The position numbers were made by a program, and so were the translations under genes. This document shows positions 1 to 11,288 of a stretch of DNA of 64,000 nt, piece by piece; the first letter of the stretch is position 1; each line of letters begins with the position of its first letter. The notes below the pieces were generated by a model, which saw only the letters and a list, made by a program, of their open reading frames with translations, was not told the origin of the DNA and did not search any database. The stretch is from NCBI RefSeq assembly GCF_964199755.1, contig NC_133897.1, positions 74,128,080 through 74,192,079 of the forward strand, written 5' to 3'. The stretch is from Larus michahellis (lineage: Eukaryota > Chordata > Aves > Charadriiformes > Laridae).

Positions 1-218
1 TTGAACAGACTAGCATTGCAGGCAAAAGCAACCATTCTGCATAACAGTGAATATCAGCGCCCTTTGCAAAGCATCTTTTGCAAGGGCACCTACAGAATTT
101 GCCTATCCTGGCCAGAGCTTTGCTAGATTAAACAGGGATAAAAAAGATGGACATCAACACAGAGAGCCCCCGAGTCTGCAGTTTTCTGACAATGGGAATT
201 GCATTCAAAATTACCTTT

Positions 219-238
219 GTTACGTTACGTTACGTTAC
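219..238. repeat. (GTTAC)4 microsatellite
   Basis: Four exact tandem copies of GTTAC, followed by a degenerate ATTA/TATATA run. No function is suggested. Confidence 0.9.
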
Positions 239-2089
239 ATTATATATGTGCACACTTCCGCGCTAACAAGTACATGTGCAGAATAGGTAAATGTTTGAAT
301 TTTTCTCTGACGTACCCTGGTGCACACACACTTTGCAAAACCCTATAATGTAGTTATACAAACACATACCTTTTTATCAGAACAGTATTTTTCTTATTTG
401 CTTTGCGGCTGGACTCAATTCTGCACTTTCCTATGCTGACAACTTCATTTTAGAACTTTTTTCCAATACTTTCCATGTATGAGACACGGGTTTAATCAAT
501 TTGTAATGTGGACCACCAAAAAATTTCCAGTGGAAGTGCAGACTGTTCCAGGAATTTCACATATGCAGGTTGTTGTAAAACACATATGAACTTGCATCCC
601 TTAATCACATTTCATGGCTCTTCAGATGTTCACAGATCACAGGCTGAAAAAACAGTTATGATCACAGCTTCATACAGAAGTAGCTCACAAAAGCTGTGTT
701 TGGCCACAGGAACGACACAGGAAGGCTTCAGAGAAGAAAAATAAAGGATGGGGAAGGAAAGGCTGTAGTTTGCTTAGAAAGTTGAGCCCTGTGCATGTAT
801 AGGCATTTTTAGAAATATTTGCGGAGAAAAATAATTACTCATCAGAAAGTGGTTAGTTCAAAGAATAAAATTTTGCTTTATAGTAATATCCAGCCAACTT
901 TCTGCCTTGCCTAAAGAGTCCACACCAGAACCAGTAATCCATAATCCATTGCCAACTCAGGTCAAAGGATGGCACTCACAGGCACTTCACTTTTCAGCCA
1001 GGTGAAGGGCATCCTTGTGCTTATGGCGAAGCAGACTCGAGGTGAAGTAGAATTAAATTAGCAACCTTAATGCAGATTGTTTGGAAGCCACTGGAAAGGA
1101 CATTGCTGCAAAGTGTCCTGCTGGATGCATATCGAGAATGATGTAATGGTTAGCAGAGACCCAGGAGGAAAAACAGCGGGCCAAGTCCTCAGCAAAAGCC
1201 ACGAGATTTTTAGAAAAATAGAGGAGTAAAATCATTGGAAAAATTATGAAAATTTTATTCTTATGAATACATAGAAGAAGCAAGGACAAGGGAGCCTCTG
1301 TAGAGGGATCTGTGGACTTCACAGTCGTAGGCTGGATCTGCATGACTGATAACCTGAAAAACCTCTGGGATGCTGAAATTAGTGGTGTTCCTCCAAACTC
1401 ACCCGAGTGACACCAGTTTAGTCCATCCGGAGGGAAACTGGGATGAGTGGACAGCTCTTCCGACTGAAATGCTTTCTCAGAAAAATCTGCTAGAAGACAC
1501 TGATAAAACCTGTGGGGTCATTTTGAGACCATACGTGTCAAAGGGGAGCTGCCGCCATCGCAAAGCAGCCTGTGTGGCGTTACCCAGGGCAAACCCGCAG
1601 CCGGCTGGGAAGGGTGGTTTGCATTGCCAGGGGACAGAGCAGGGATGCTGGTGTGATTTGCAACTTGCAGCCACCCTCTCTCCCGTCCCCCTCGGAGCAT
1701 GCCGGCACCAGCATCACGCAGGGTAAGCTCTGCACAGCCTAGCGATGATCACTCTTTTCAGCAGCATGGGTTCTTTGATCCCCGCTTGCCTTGCCACATA
1801 ATGAAGTCAGCTGCCTGACAGATGTGCTGGGCAGCCCATGTGTGAGGAAAGAGATGTCTCCCTTGAGGTCAGATGAGTCGTACAGTCATGAGGGAAGAAC
1901 CCACAGGGCACTCTCAAGACACCTCTCCTGCAGATAATGTCATGGTTCGTGTTTTGTGCTTGCTTATGCTACTCGAGGGATGCTCACCGAAGTGGGTGAG
2001 CAAGTTCGGGATATGAGAACATAGAGGAGAAGTCCTTACTTCATCAAGGAGGGAGTTTGGTTCTGCCAAGTACCCAGCACCTCAGATCC

Positions 2090-2118
2090 TTAGAAGCTCC
2101 CAGGAAGGGAGCTTCTAA
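2090..2118. repeat. Perfect 12-bp inverted repeat with 5-base loop
   Basis: TTAGAAGCTCCC at 2,090-2,101 is followed after AGGAA by its exact reverse complement at 2,107-2,118. Pairing stops outside these bases. It is too short for a typical microRNA precursor and has no transposon ends that I recognise. Confidence 0.85.
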
Positions 2119-5100
2119 AAAGCTAAAAATACATTTACTTGACCACATTTTCATGAGGAGCTGATGGCCACAGAGTTTAACTCTTCGCAGGGCTGAACAT
2201 TGTTGGTTAAATCACTTGTAAGAGGTCTCATCTATTTGGAAATCCTTCCACAGGCAAATATACAACTTAAAGGCCTCCACGTTTCTGATGAGAATGCGAC
2301 AGGCAACATTTGCACAATTTTTCAGTCCACTTTAGCTTCCTATCTAGTTTGTGAATATCACTGCTTTATACTCCTGTTAGAGATAAGAGAAGGTGAAAAT
2401 AAGAAGCAAAACAGATTTCTTGCAACAACAGGACTGACATGAAGACGAAAAAGACGACAAGAGGAGAAGCTCTGACCCGTCAAAACATTCAATGCATGTG
2501 GCTACCTTTGCACAAGAAGTCCTTAGGGCACTGGCTAATTTTTCATGATGGACGCTTCACTAAGTGCTTGGCTGAATTGTGTCTGTGAAAAGAGAGGGAG
2601 AAAGCAGAGGAAAATGTAAATCCAATATATATGACCAAAATACAGTGCTGCTTTCTTCTTACCAGACTAGAGGCTGGATTTGTTTCTAGTGACTGGCATG
2701 TAACATGCATTTTTCCTTTAGCTAGAAAAAAGTTAGGTTTAGGGTTGTTGGCTTTTTTTATTTCCTTGGGGGGAAAAACACAACAACAACAGTGTGGGCT
2801 TGAATTACAGTTGGTGAACGAATCATTTCTGCAGACCCCAAAATAGTTGGAGAGGTCAATGAAACCACAAACTCCACGGGGCTCATCCATTTCTGAATGC
2901 AGCTTTCTTGAGCCAGAGGCAAACTGCCCCATTGTTTACCAAAGTGATATTTATCTAATTTGTTACTAGAAAATGCTTGTGGGGGGAAAAAAACCAAAAA
3001 CCCAACCCTGAACCCAGACCAAAAGGAGCAAGAGTCACTGGAGCCCTGTGCTAGCATCAGCAAATCGGTGTCCATTTGCCCCTGTCGTGGCAATATCAGA
3101 AAGAATAAAGCCTTTCTGTGTCAAATTCAGCTCTCGTTTTCACTGGCATAAACGATGCCTCTAAAGCTGAGGGAATTGTTGGCTGACCGACTGACCGGTG
3201 GATTTCAGGCAGAATTCAGGTCTCCTTGACCTGATCTGAGCAGAGGAACTTGTCCCAGGCACACCGCTAAGACATACCAGCTGATTGTTTAACCATATTG
3301 AGAAATGGCAAAACAGGCTTCCCTATCATTTTTCACCTAGCTCAGATTTGATCGGAGATATAAAATAAAGTAAGACACGAACGCCCATTCTGGCTAAGTT
3401 TCCGAAATGTCATTCGCACGATGTTTACCTCAGGAAAAGCGATCCTGCCTCTATCTTTGTACTTTATCTGTGGCGCTCGGTCTCTTCGCATATTTACACT
3501 CACCATCGCAGCTTCCAAGCATTCTCATCTAATTAATCAAAACCTCCTTCCTTTTGTTTCCTAGGTCACGAAGGAAGAACAGTAAATCAAATTAAGATAT
3601 CGGCTGTGAATGGAAGCTGGATTTCTACACAAGGAACCTAATAATAGCGTCATGATGCAGACCAAGTCAAAATTGATATGGTTTCATATACACAGAGGCA
3701 AACAGTTGAGTGTGAAGAAAAGTAAACGTCAGATAGCCTTCAAGCAGCGGTTTATCCAGCTCATTCTGTGTTTGTAAATATAGAAGTGTGTTGTGGTGGC
3801 TAAATTTATCCTAATGTAAGGAAACATGAACAAAGAGGCTGGTATTTGGTAACTTCTATAGGCAGCATTAGGACGTTCCGCGTGAATTATTTTGGGGCAG
3901 TTCACGATAACATGGTACAGATTAGAGTTGCCATTTCTGGAAAAATTAGGTCAGAAATATGTAGATAAGATGGAAAGAATTTCAGTAGCATTGTAGTACT
4001 TTCCTGACTTGAAGCCTGACTCACTTGTCGAAGCTTTGTTTTATTGTATACCTTGTTTTGATATACAGTCAAAGCAGCCTTTATCCAGAGAAAATAAAAA
4101 TAAAGCAGCTAAGCAAAAAAGAATTACACACCACGTTGAATAAAAATAAGTACAGCAAGCTAAAAAATTAAGATAAATAGTTGTCTTTTCCTGTGAAACT
4201 TTTTGCAAGTTCAGAAATGGCCATGCAGAACCCAGGAAAAAACAGAGGAGGGAGATACAATTAGGTAACAGCTCAGGAATGGGGCCTTTCCTTGCTTTTT
4301 ATCCCAGCTGGAATTTCAGCCCTATGTCAGGTGTATATTGGCACCATTAGAGTATGGCCACGCTGGAAAGTGGTGGCCCTCTTCTCCATGTGCTTCCCTT
4401 CGTCCTTCATCCTGGATTAAAAGAACCTCTCACTTAAAAAGGAGATAGATCATAGCCATGAAAGGTTTACTTTTTAAGAGAAGTGAGATTAGTTCTAGGT
4501 AGAAGAATGAGAGCCCTGACTCTGCAGCCTTGCCTCTGCAGTTAGCACAATGTTTCCATTGGCTTCAGGTAGAATATTTTTTCGCTCGTTGTCGTTTGTT
4601 ATAAGTAAGAATGTACTTTTACACTGCTCTGTGCTCAGTGCCATAAATCCCAGCACATACCATGCCTCTCTTTTTTCACCGGGGGTTCTGGCCTGAGTTA
4701 TTGAATCTCTTTCTGCAACGGAGCTCGCTTTGAGAAGGAGCAAACCTCTGGGACAGACCCTAGTACTTGTATGAGAGCCAGCCTTAAGATAAAATGCTTC
4801 ATGTTCCCTTTTGCTTATTCAGTGAGACAAACAGACTGTTAAATTCTGGTTTTCAGTCCAGCTCATTAATGCAAGCCAGGGTAAGCGGCAGTTTATGCTC
4901 CTATGCCAGAAGGTAAATAGCACGGGGTGAGGGGCAGGGGCAACATGGAATGGCTTCGGACACTCTTCCCAAAGCCTGCAAGCCCCTGGCATCAGGGCAT
5001 CTAACCCTAACCTTCCTTGTCCTCTTTGCACTGCCGCTCAGGCTTGGTGCTGTGCAGGGCTCTTACTTTACCTTGCAGGGCTCCGGGGACCGTGCCTTCC

Positions 5101-6679
5101 CCAAAATGCAAAGCTGCAGCATGAGCAAGCAGCAGGGCCAGTTTAGGGGGAAGGAAAGGAGGATGAAAGCCAGCTTTCAAGTCCAGGCATGAGCAGAGTA
5201 AACCCTAGAAGGAACAGGTTTATTTTTAGGATGGTTCTCTCAAGAATTCCTTAAGCAGCTGGCCAGGAATTTGGGCTACTACAGCCCACCCACAGCACCA
5301 TTTAGCCCAGCCACCTACAAAGTCCAGATAGCCAGCCTTAATAACAGCACAGGCACTGCTGCAGCACTGCTCCACTCCCAGAATCACTCCTCTCCTGCCG
5401 CACTCTCCCAGGAGAGAAAACAGGAGCAACTGGGATGGGGATGCCAATGCACGGCCCCTTCCCTAGCAGGGGCACCCCACACCACCCCCTTGCCTGCCAC
5501 ATTGGCTGGGTGAGAGGCAGTGCCTCAACTACTTGCTTGTTTATTTTCCATGCCAAAGGCAAGCACCAACAGGGGAAGAAATGGAAAGCCAGGGAGCGTT
5601 AGCGACGTCTCCTCACACCTGAGAGAGGTCACTGGTCCGTGCGCATCCCAAGCAGTTAGTGCGGGCAATGTGGGGATCAAAGAGTGTCTCCGGAGACTGC
5701 ATCCTGCCCTGCAGAAGCGAGGGGGCTCCCCATTGCTTCCTGCTGCCTGGGACAGGCTCTCCTGTCAGACCCCAGTCACCAGCACTGCCACCTCTCCACT
5801 GAATTGCTGCCTCAAAACGCCGCAGAGCAGCGTCAAGGAAACATGATATGGGCTTTATTTAGCCTTCTGGTGTTTGGGTGTGAAAAATGCTGCAAATTAA
5901 TAAATATTGCCAAGAAATTCCAAACAATTTCAGAAATTTTTAATGGTGAATGCTGTCAGTGTTTGCAAGTGACATATATCTTGTATTGCATTTGTTTGTA
6001 AAAGTTTGGTTTTTTTAAAAAAAATCCAAAACATTCAGTTTTATCCATGGACTAACTCTTGTGCTGTTTTTCCTATAGGATCAGAGATGATTAAATCTAT
6101 TTATTTGCTTTAAGCATCTTTCCAGCTATAACCACTTTAGGCCAATGTTTGGAGACACGTGAAGCTTGACTACCACTCTGGCTCTTTCCTGGGCTTGGGC
6201 CAGGCTCCACTGAGGTTTCCATCTTTAACTGTCCTGGGCTGAGAATCTTTGGGATAGTGTGGTAATAAGTAACATAACACAGCGTAGTCCAATATAGCAT
6301 CCACTGTGTGCATGTTGTCCTCTAGTTCATCAATATCCAACCCCTTATTGGCCATATTTTAATGGTACAGTAAATCCAACATTAGAATTTGTACTACTGG
6401 ATGAAGAAGACATGTGAGAGTGCTGCTCCAAGACAAATTCATTTGGCCAATTCAAATTTTGCTGTGAAGTTTTGATGAGGAAGCTTGAAGCTAGAACAAG
6501 TATTATCTGTTGTCTCACGTTTGGCGTAACCTTTCTGTGTCGTGATCTGGCTAATCTGACAGAAAGGCAATCAGGCGCACACACTTCATCTAGGTCAGCT
6601 TTGTATGTGGGGCAATCTACCTCCGTGATCACGGAGCCACAGTCTACGGAAAAGCAGGCTAGTTGAAAAACAGGCCAAT

Positions 6680-7826
6680 ACAGTAATTAAAAATATTTAT
6701 TTCTGAAGGTATTTACCTTGATAGGCATAAAGCATTTCCCAATTTCATACAGAAATACATAAAACATGCATAGACCAATATGGCCTACTTCAATGTGTAT
6801 TCAACATGGTAAATATAATGAAGAACTTGTGTGAATATAAATACAAACCACAAAAAATAAGCACATAAGATTCAACCTGTCAGCAAATTCAACAATGTGA
6901 ACAAATTCACTGCTATAAACATTCACCCAATATTAGCCTTTTGACATAATTCAAAACAACCCTTTGTCTCAACGCATTTCCACCAAACAAGGCGCTGAAT
7001 AAATCTCACAACAGGCTCTGGTACATCCCCACTTCAGTGCATTTTTGGTGGCATGTAAGACACAACAACCTCTATTATTAGAACTTCAGTTAGCCAAATA
7101 TCCTTGTTATGGGAAACCTAGTAGCGTCCTCTAACTTTTATTTTATGTTGAAGAGTCCTTTGGCATCCAAAACCAAAGGACATTGACTATGCAAACAACC
7201 ACAGTGTTTAACCCACGTTCAGATAACTCTGGTTGTACAAGTAAACTAGACTTCTGAAAAAAGGCAAAGGGTTGCAGCTGATTAGTAAAGGCAATAAAAA
7301 GGTGTAAAAATACTCTAGCAGGAGTGCAACAAACAGTATGCGAGGTAGACATGTATATATGCAGTAAGTCCTGACTAAAGTAGCACTGTGGCTTTCATTT
7401 TTGCATTTTAATACGGTAGAGTTTTTCGCTTTGAAGTCTGTCCACTCAGATCTTGCTTTCTGTCCTTTCTAAACAAATCTGTGAGGTCTTCCTTGCAAGA
7501 TGCTTTTGATGTAGACCCTGAAAGCTGCTCAATTGATGGGTAACATTCCAGAAGCGATATTCAAATATTTCTTCAGAAAGATGGCTTTCTATGTGTGTTA
7601 CTGCCGACTCCCCTTCAGCCCCTCTACCCATCCATCTGAATTCCAAAATAGTGAAATCCTTTGCTTTTATACTTCCAAATATGGGACTTCCTTAGTGTTT
7701 TGCTCTGCTGTGCAAACACGTGGACAGAGAGGTCCTTCACCGTCGTGGAATGTCAGAAGTCAAGAAAGAGTTTTGGTGATGCTTTGTCAGCAAGTGTGAT
7801 GGAGAAAGAGTCAGGTGATCTTCCCA
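6680..7826 (-). other. EDN1: EDN1 3' untranslated region
   Basis: This is the sequence between the EDN1 stop codon (7,829-7,827) and the inferred cleavage site about 16 bases past the AATAAA at 6,701-6,696. The length, about 1.1 kb, fits the long EDN1 3' UTR of mammals. On the mRNA strand there are at least three AUUUA pentamers (7,004-7,000, 6,842-6,838 and 6,814-6,810). Such AU-rich elements are known to make endothelin-1 mRNA short-lived. A second AATAAA at 7,142-7,137 could give a shorter form. The exact 3' end is inferred, not seen. Confidence 0.75.
6696..6701 (-). terminator. EDN1: EDN1 polyadenylation signal AATAAA
   Basis: A canonical AATAAA on the minus strand, 1,126 bases after the stop codon, at the end of a UTR-like AU-rich block. 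An alternative AATAAA at 7,142-7,137 would give a UTR of about 0.7 kb. Confidence 0.65.
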
Positions 7827-7965
7827 CTAGGATGCTTTCAGGCTTTCCCAGATGCTTTGCCGTTTGTTCGCCCTATTATGTTTCAGCTTCTGCCCTTTCT
7901 GGAGCTCAGCCTTCAGCTTCGCAATACTGAAGGAAGCTTTGATACTGTTACCAATGGCTTCCAGC
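7827..7965 (-). CDS. EDN1: EDN1 exon 5 and stop
   Basis: 139 bases after the acceptor TTATTTTTTGCAG. It encodes a lysine-rich tail ([20 protein letters not shown] and on) ending ESLKAS and TAG. The tail is less conserved than the hormone, but length and phase fit the family. Confidence 0.92.
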
Positions 7966-10900
7966 CTGCAAAAAATAAGAAATATACATTAATTGTTACA
8001 ATAATGAAGATGCATCTCCAGTGTGCAGACATTCAGTTTTTGATTAAATAAGCCTCACTCTAGATTTCTGCCATGGCATCCTCAGTAACTGCTGATTGCT
8101 ATACCTCTGTCAGAATTACGCTAACTTAAGCCACTTGAAATATTGGATTCAGATTTTAAATGCAAACATTAAAATAAGTTAAAATATGGATTCAAATATA
8201 GATGCCCTAGACTTCCTTAAACAGCACGCATCCAATCAAGAGGTCTTCAGTGTTACTCTTTTCGGCTGTTTTGTTTCTTTTAGGTTAATATGATCCTGGT
8301 TCCAATGAATGGGTGCTTTTTCCAAGTAAGTAATCAAAAAATTATTTAAGACTTCCAGGGCCTAAGTCTCACTCAAAATCATCAGACTGCCTGCTCCCAT
8401 AAACCCTGATCTGCTTTTGAAAGTAGCACTAAAGAGTCGTCTTTTGTATGGGCAAACTTCTGTATGCCATACTTTTACATGGCCGAACACCAAACGCTGG
8501 AGCTGATGTAGCTCTAACAACACTCAGCTTCAAAGCTGACTTCCCCTCTGCAGGGTTCACTGCTGCACCAATTCCAACGCATGCCTCTCTGAACTGCCAC
8601 TCTGTGGAGTGCTACTGCTGCCTACTGCCACTCAACTTACTATGCACGGACCTCAAAAGGCAGTCCTGAAATTTACTCCTAATCTCAAATACTAAACTGG
8701 GCTCAAATACTGATTTAGTCTTCATTTTCCCTTTCCTCAACCTTTTTGCAGGCATTTCCATCACTAACATCCTGTACTCATTTTACACAGATTTAGCGGG
8801 CAACGTATGAGACAAGGCAGGTAGAAATCTGCCTCCTGCATTCTAAAAAGCCAGCGACGCCAGCCAGAAGAAACAATATATTCAAAATCTGGATAGATGG
8901 ACAATCTTTTTTTTTTTGTTTCCCCTCCAGTAAAATGGAGTAAAGTATCTAAAGAAAGGCATTCTGAGTCAATTTCGTATTGGAATAGTTGGGACATAAT
9001 ATTTTTAAGTAGTTAAGAGAGTGCACGAACACACTGAAATGATAGGGTCTATTTATTTCTGTCAGTATTTCATGATTTCATACTCTTCTGAAGTTTGGTG
9101 TATCTTCAGGCCTACAACTAAGCCTGCTTCCTCTAAGGAATGGACGGAGGATGCCAGGCAGAGCTCAGCACTCGTGTGCTAAAAACCCATGGCATCAAGA
9201 AAAGCCCTCCAGATATCCTCACGGATTCCTCTGAAACTCTCAAGCTGAAATCACCAGCTAAGCCCAGGCTGACCCGACGGCAGGTGAACTGTGCTCTCTA
9301 TTGCTGCTCCGGGGAACTACAACAGAGAGAAGAAACTCACCGCTTCATTTTCTTGCTGTCAACAAGCTGTCGGTTCATGCATTTGGGTCCGATGCAATTG
9401 CCAGCTTTGTTGCGGTGATGCGAGGTTTTCTCCACTGTGGACTGAGCCCTGTTAAAAGTGAAAAGGTGCTGCTGTTAAAAAAACCCCAAGTCTGCAGTCC
9501 ACAAGGTGAGGCATCTCATCAACCACTTCTCAAGGCATGTAACAAGTGATCTTTCTGGGCCAAACCATAGTATGTATCATAGCAGTGTGAGCACTCAGGT
9601 AGGAGGCAAGGCTTTGGGGAGATGATTTGCTCAGCAAGTGCCAAAATGAGTAAGTCTACCACAATCCATCCCTTTTACATGCACTGCCTTTTAAAGAGTA
9701 GCAACAATAGACGCACCAGAGATCTTTTCCTGTCTGGCAGAAGTTCAGACATTTCTTGTCCTTCTGGTTGGCACATCGGCATCTGCTGCCAGGTTCAGTG
9801 AGCATCTCTGGCACCATGTCCTTCAGCGATCTTCTGGATCGAGAGGGGCCTCCAAGACCGTAGGGAACAGTCTTCCTATGATCAAAGAGACAACATGAAA
9901 GTCATTCAAATAATTCCGTGGCATCAAAACAGTGGGGTATTTTGGGCAATCTTATCAATGGGATTGATTGCATGAGTAAAGGCTGTGGGATTGGGAATGC
10001 CTTGTTGGTCATAGTTTCCATGCAAATGCTTCTGATGATCCTCCAACATATTCATTAGCATGGCTACTGAGAAGGCTAATGACCTTTTAATTGTGATTTC
10101 ATAAAGCTGCTGTGCCTCCCTCTGCGATAGAAAGCAATAAAACCTCATCTCTTTGAACTTTGGTAACTGCCAAGACCGAAAGAAGCAATAAAAGCGAGGA
10201 ACAGAACCTCTGCGCTCAGAGGAACACCAGCAGCCAAACAAATCACCAGAATCAGTGTTTGCAGCGCTAGGTGAGGCTCTGGCTCACTACTTTTTGGTGA
10301 GGACAGCGTAGAAATGGACCCTACACATAACTCTTTTAACATGTGGGATGCATTAATTTGCAGTAAAGAGCAGCAAGAGGCAGCAAGGAGCCACCCCGTG
10401 TGAAAGTAAACCTTCTAGCCTCCTAACTTGTCACAAAGAAAAAAATGGTCAGACAAATTCAGGCCGGCAAAATCATATTTTTGGCATTTTGTCTGGTTCT
10501 GATTCATAGTGAAAAGCATCCCGCAGCCTTTTGCTGAGCAGCGCCCAAAGGAAATACTTCTGCCCAGATTTTAGGAACGCAGGTGTGCTGGGGCTGTTAG
10601 CAGCTATCTGCTCAATCTCGGTGGCCAAATCCTACTTGCTTTCTCTCCCACTGAGCAGTCTCGCTCCTAAACTCGGCAGAAAAGCAGGAGAGGGGGGAAA
10701 GCAATAGGAGACACTGTGCAAATAACTATTCCTTCCTCTCCTTCACATTTCTGCAGGTGGGTTAGTGGTTCTTCATTTTTTTTTTCCCTCCTCCCCCCGC
10801 TTTTTTCCAACCAAAACCGAACCCAGCGCTCGGCGACTGCCGAAATCTCGTGTCGTCGTCGCCCCCCCCCACTCCCCGCCACGTCCCGGTCCCCTCACTC

Positions 10901-11288
10901 ACTCGGGGGTGTTGATCCAGATGATGTCGAGGTGGCAGAAGTAGACGCACTCCTCGTCCAGCAGCGAGGAGCAGGAGCAGCGCCGGGCGCGACGGTGCCC
11001 GGCGGCGGCTGCTGGGGGTGAGGGCGCGGCGCCCACCTCGGCTCCGGGGGCTGCGGGAAGGGAGCGGGCAGAGCTCAGCACCCGCGGAAAACACGCACCC
11101 CGCGCATCTCCCGACGCATCCCTCCGGGACGCCCTCCCCGCCGGGGCTGCCCGGCGGCGCGGAGCCCGACCGGCGGCTCCCCCCGGACCCAGGCGGCGGC
11201 GAGCGGCTGGGTACCGGCACCTACCTGCCGGCAGCAGCCCCGGGCAGAGGACGAAGAGCAGCGAGACGATCATCTGGGAATAATCCAT
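7827..11288 (-). CDS. EDN1: Preproendothelin-1, complete, five coding exons
   Basis: Join 11288-11225, 11050-10903, 9875-9717, 9448-9341 and 7965-7827 (618 nt, 205 residues plus TAG; human is 212). Every junction has GT/AG sites, and codon phase is kept throughout. The order is signal peptide (about 1-17, [17 protein letters not shown]), short pro-region, RARR furin site (42-45), endothelin-1 (46-66, Cys 46/48/56/60), Trp66-Ile67 bond for endothelin-converting enzyme, second basic site RSRR (83-86), and endothelin-like peptide (103-117, with the same 1,3,11,15 cysteine spacing). A basic C-terminal tail follows. The product is a secreted peptide acting on ETA/ETB G-protein-coupled receptors in vascular tone and neural-crest/pharyngeal-arch development. 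The start ATG has G at -3 and +4. Mature residues 7 and 9 differ from mammals (Leu, Glu). Introns 2 (1,027 bp) and 4 (1,375 bp) hold nothing I recognise. Confidence 0.97.
9341..9448 (-). CDS. EDN1: EDN1 exon 4
   Basis: 108 bases, acceptor CACTTTTAACAG, donor GTGAGT. It encodes [20 protein letters not shown] and onward, with the family's Cys pair in NCIGPKC, then a basic stretch. Phase matches exon 3 (TG|G, Trp124) and exon 5 (CG|G, Arg). Confidence 0.93.
9717..9875 (-). CDS. EDN1: EDN1 exon 3 (big-ET tail and endothelin-like peptide)
   Basis: 159 bases, acceptor TTTGATCATAG, donor GTGCGT. It encodes [15 protein letters not shown], which ends big endothelin-1 (about 39 residues, one longer than human) at a dibasic site. 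The endothelin-like peptide follows, starting [11 protein letters not shown], with four cysteines at the hormone's spacing. This repeat-like segment is a hallmark of the endothelin family. Confidence 0.95.
10903..11050 (-). CDS. EDN1: EDN1 exon 2 (mature endothelin-1)
   Basis: 148 bases between the acceptor CCCTTCCCGCAG and the near-perfect donor GTGAGT. It encodes an Ala/Pro-rich pro-segment, the furin site RARR, the whole 21-residue hormone and the first residues of the big-endothelin tail (INTPE). The C-terminal core CHLDIIW, needed for receptor activation, is unchanged. Position 7 is Leu and position 9 is Glu (codons CTG and GAG), where human endothelin-1 has Met and Lys. Confidence 0.97.
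11225..11288 (-). CDS. EDN1: EDN1 coding exon 1 (signal peptide)
   Basis: 64 coding bases: ATG plus 20 further codons and one base of codon 22, ending CCGGCAG before the donor GTAGGT. It encodes the hydrophobic signal peptide. Human exon 1 is, as far as I recall, also 64 coding bases with the same phase. Confidence 0.96.

Larger units (their letters stand above)
1..6679. other. Intergenic DNA 3' of EDN1
   Basis: No gene can be supported here. Open frames exist on both strands but are short (at most about 130 codons), overlap one another and match no family I recognise. In other amniotes the next gene in this direction is PHACTR1, but none of its exons is visible. The stretch contains a (GTTAC)4 array near 219 and a perfect hairpin at 2,090-2,118. 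A GC-richer patch at about 5,270-5,850 has several overlapping open frames but no splice or promoter logic. Confidence 0.6.

Noticed and set aside
9140-9549. Plus-strand frames over EDN1 exon 4
   Set aside because: Antisense shadows of a clearly coding minus-strand exon.
10899-11288. A 129-codon minus-strand frame starting at the EDN1 ATG
   Set aside because: It reads through intron 1 and stops just past exon 2. The clear GT/AG sites and the family structure give the spliced gene. The retained-intron possibility is noted as a finding.
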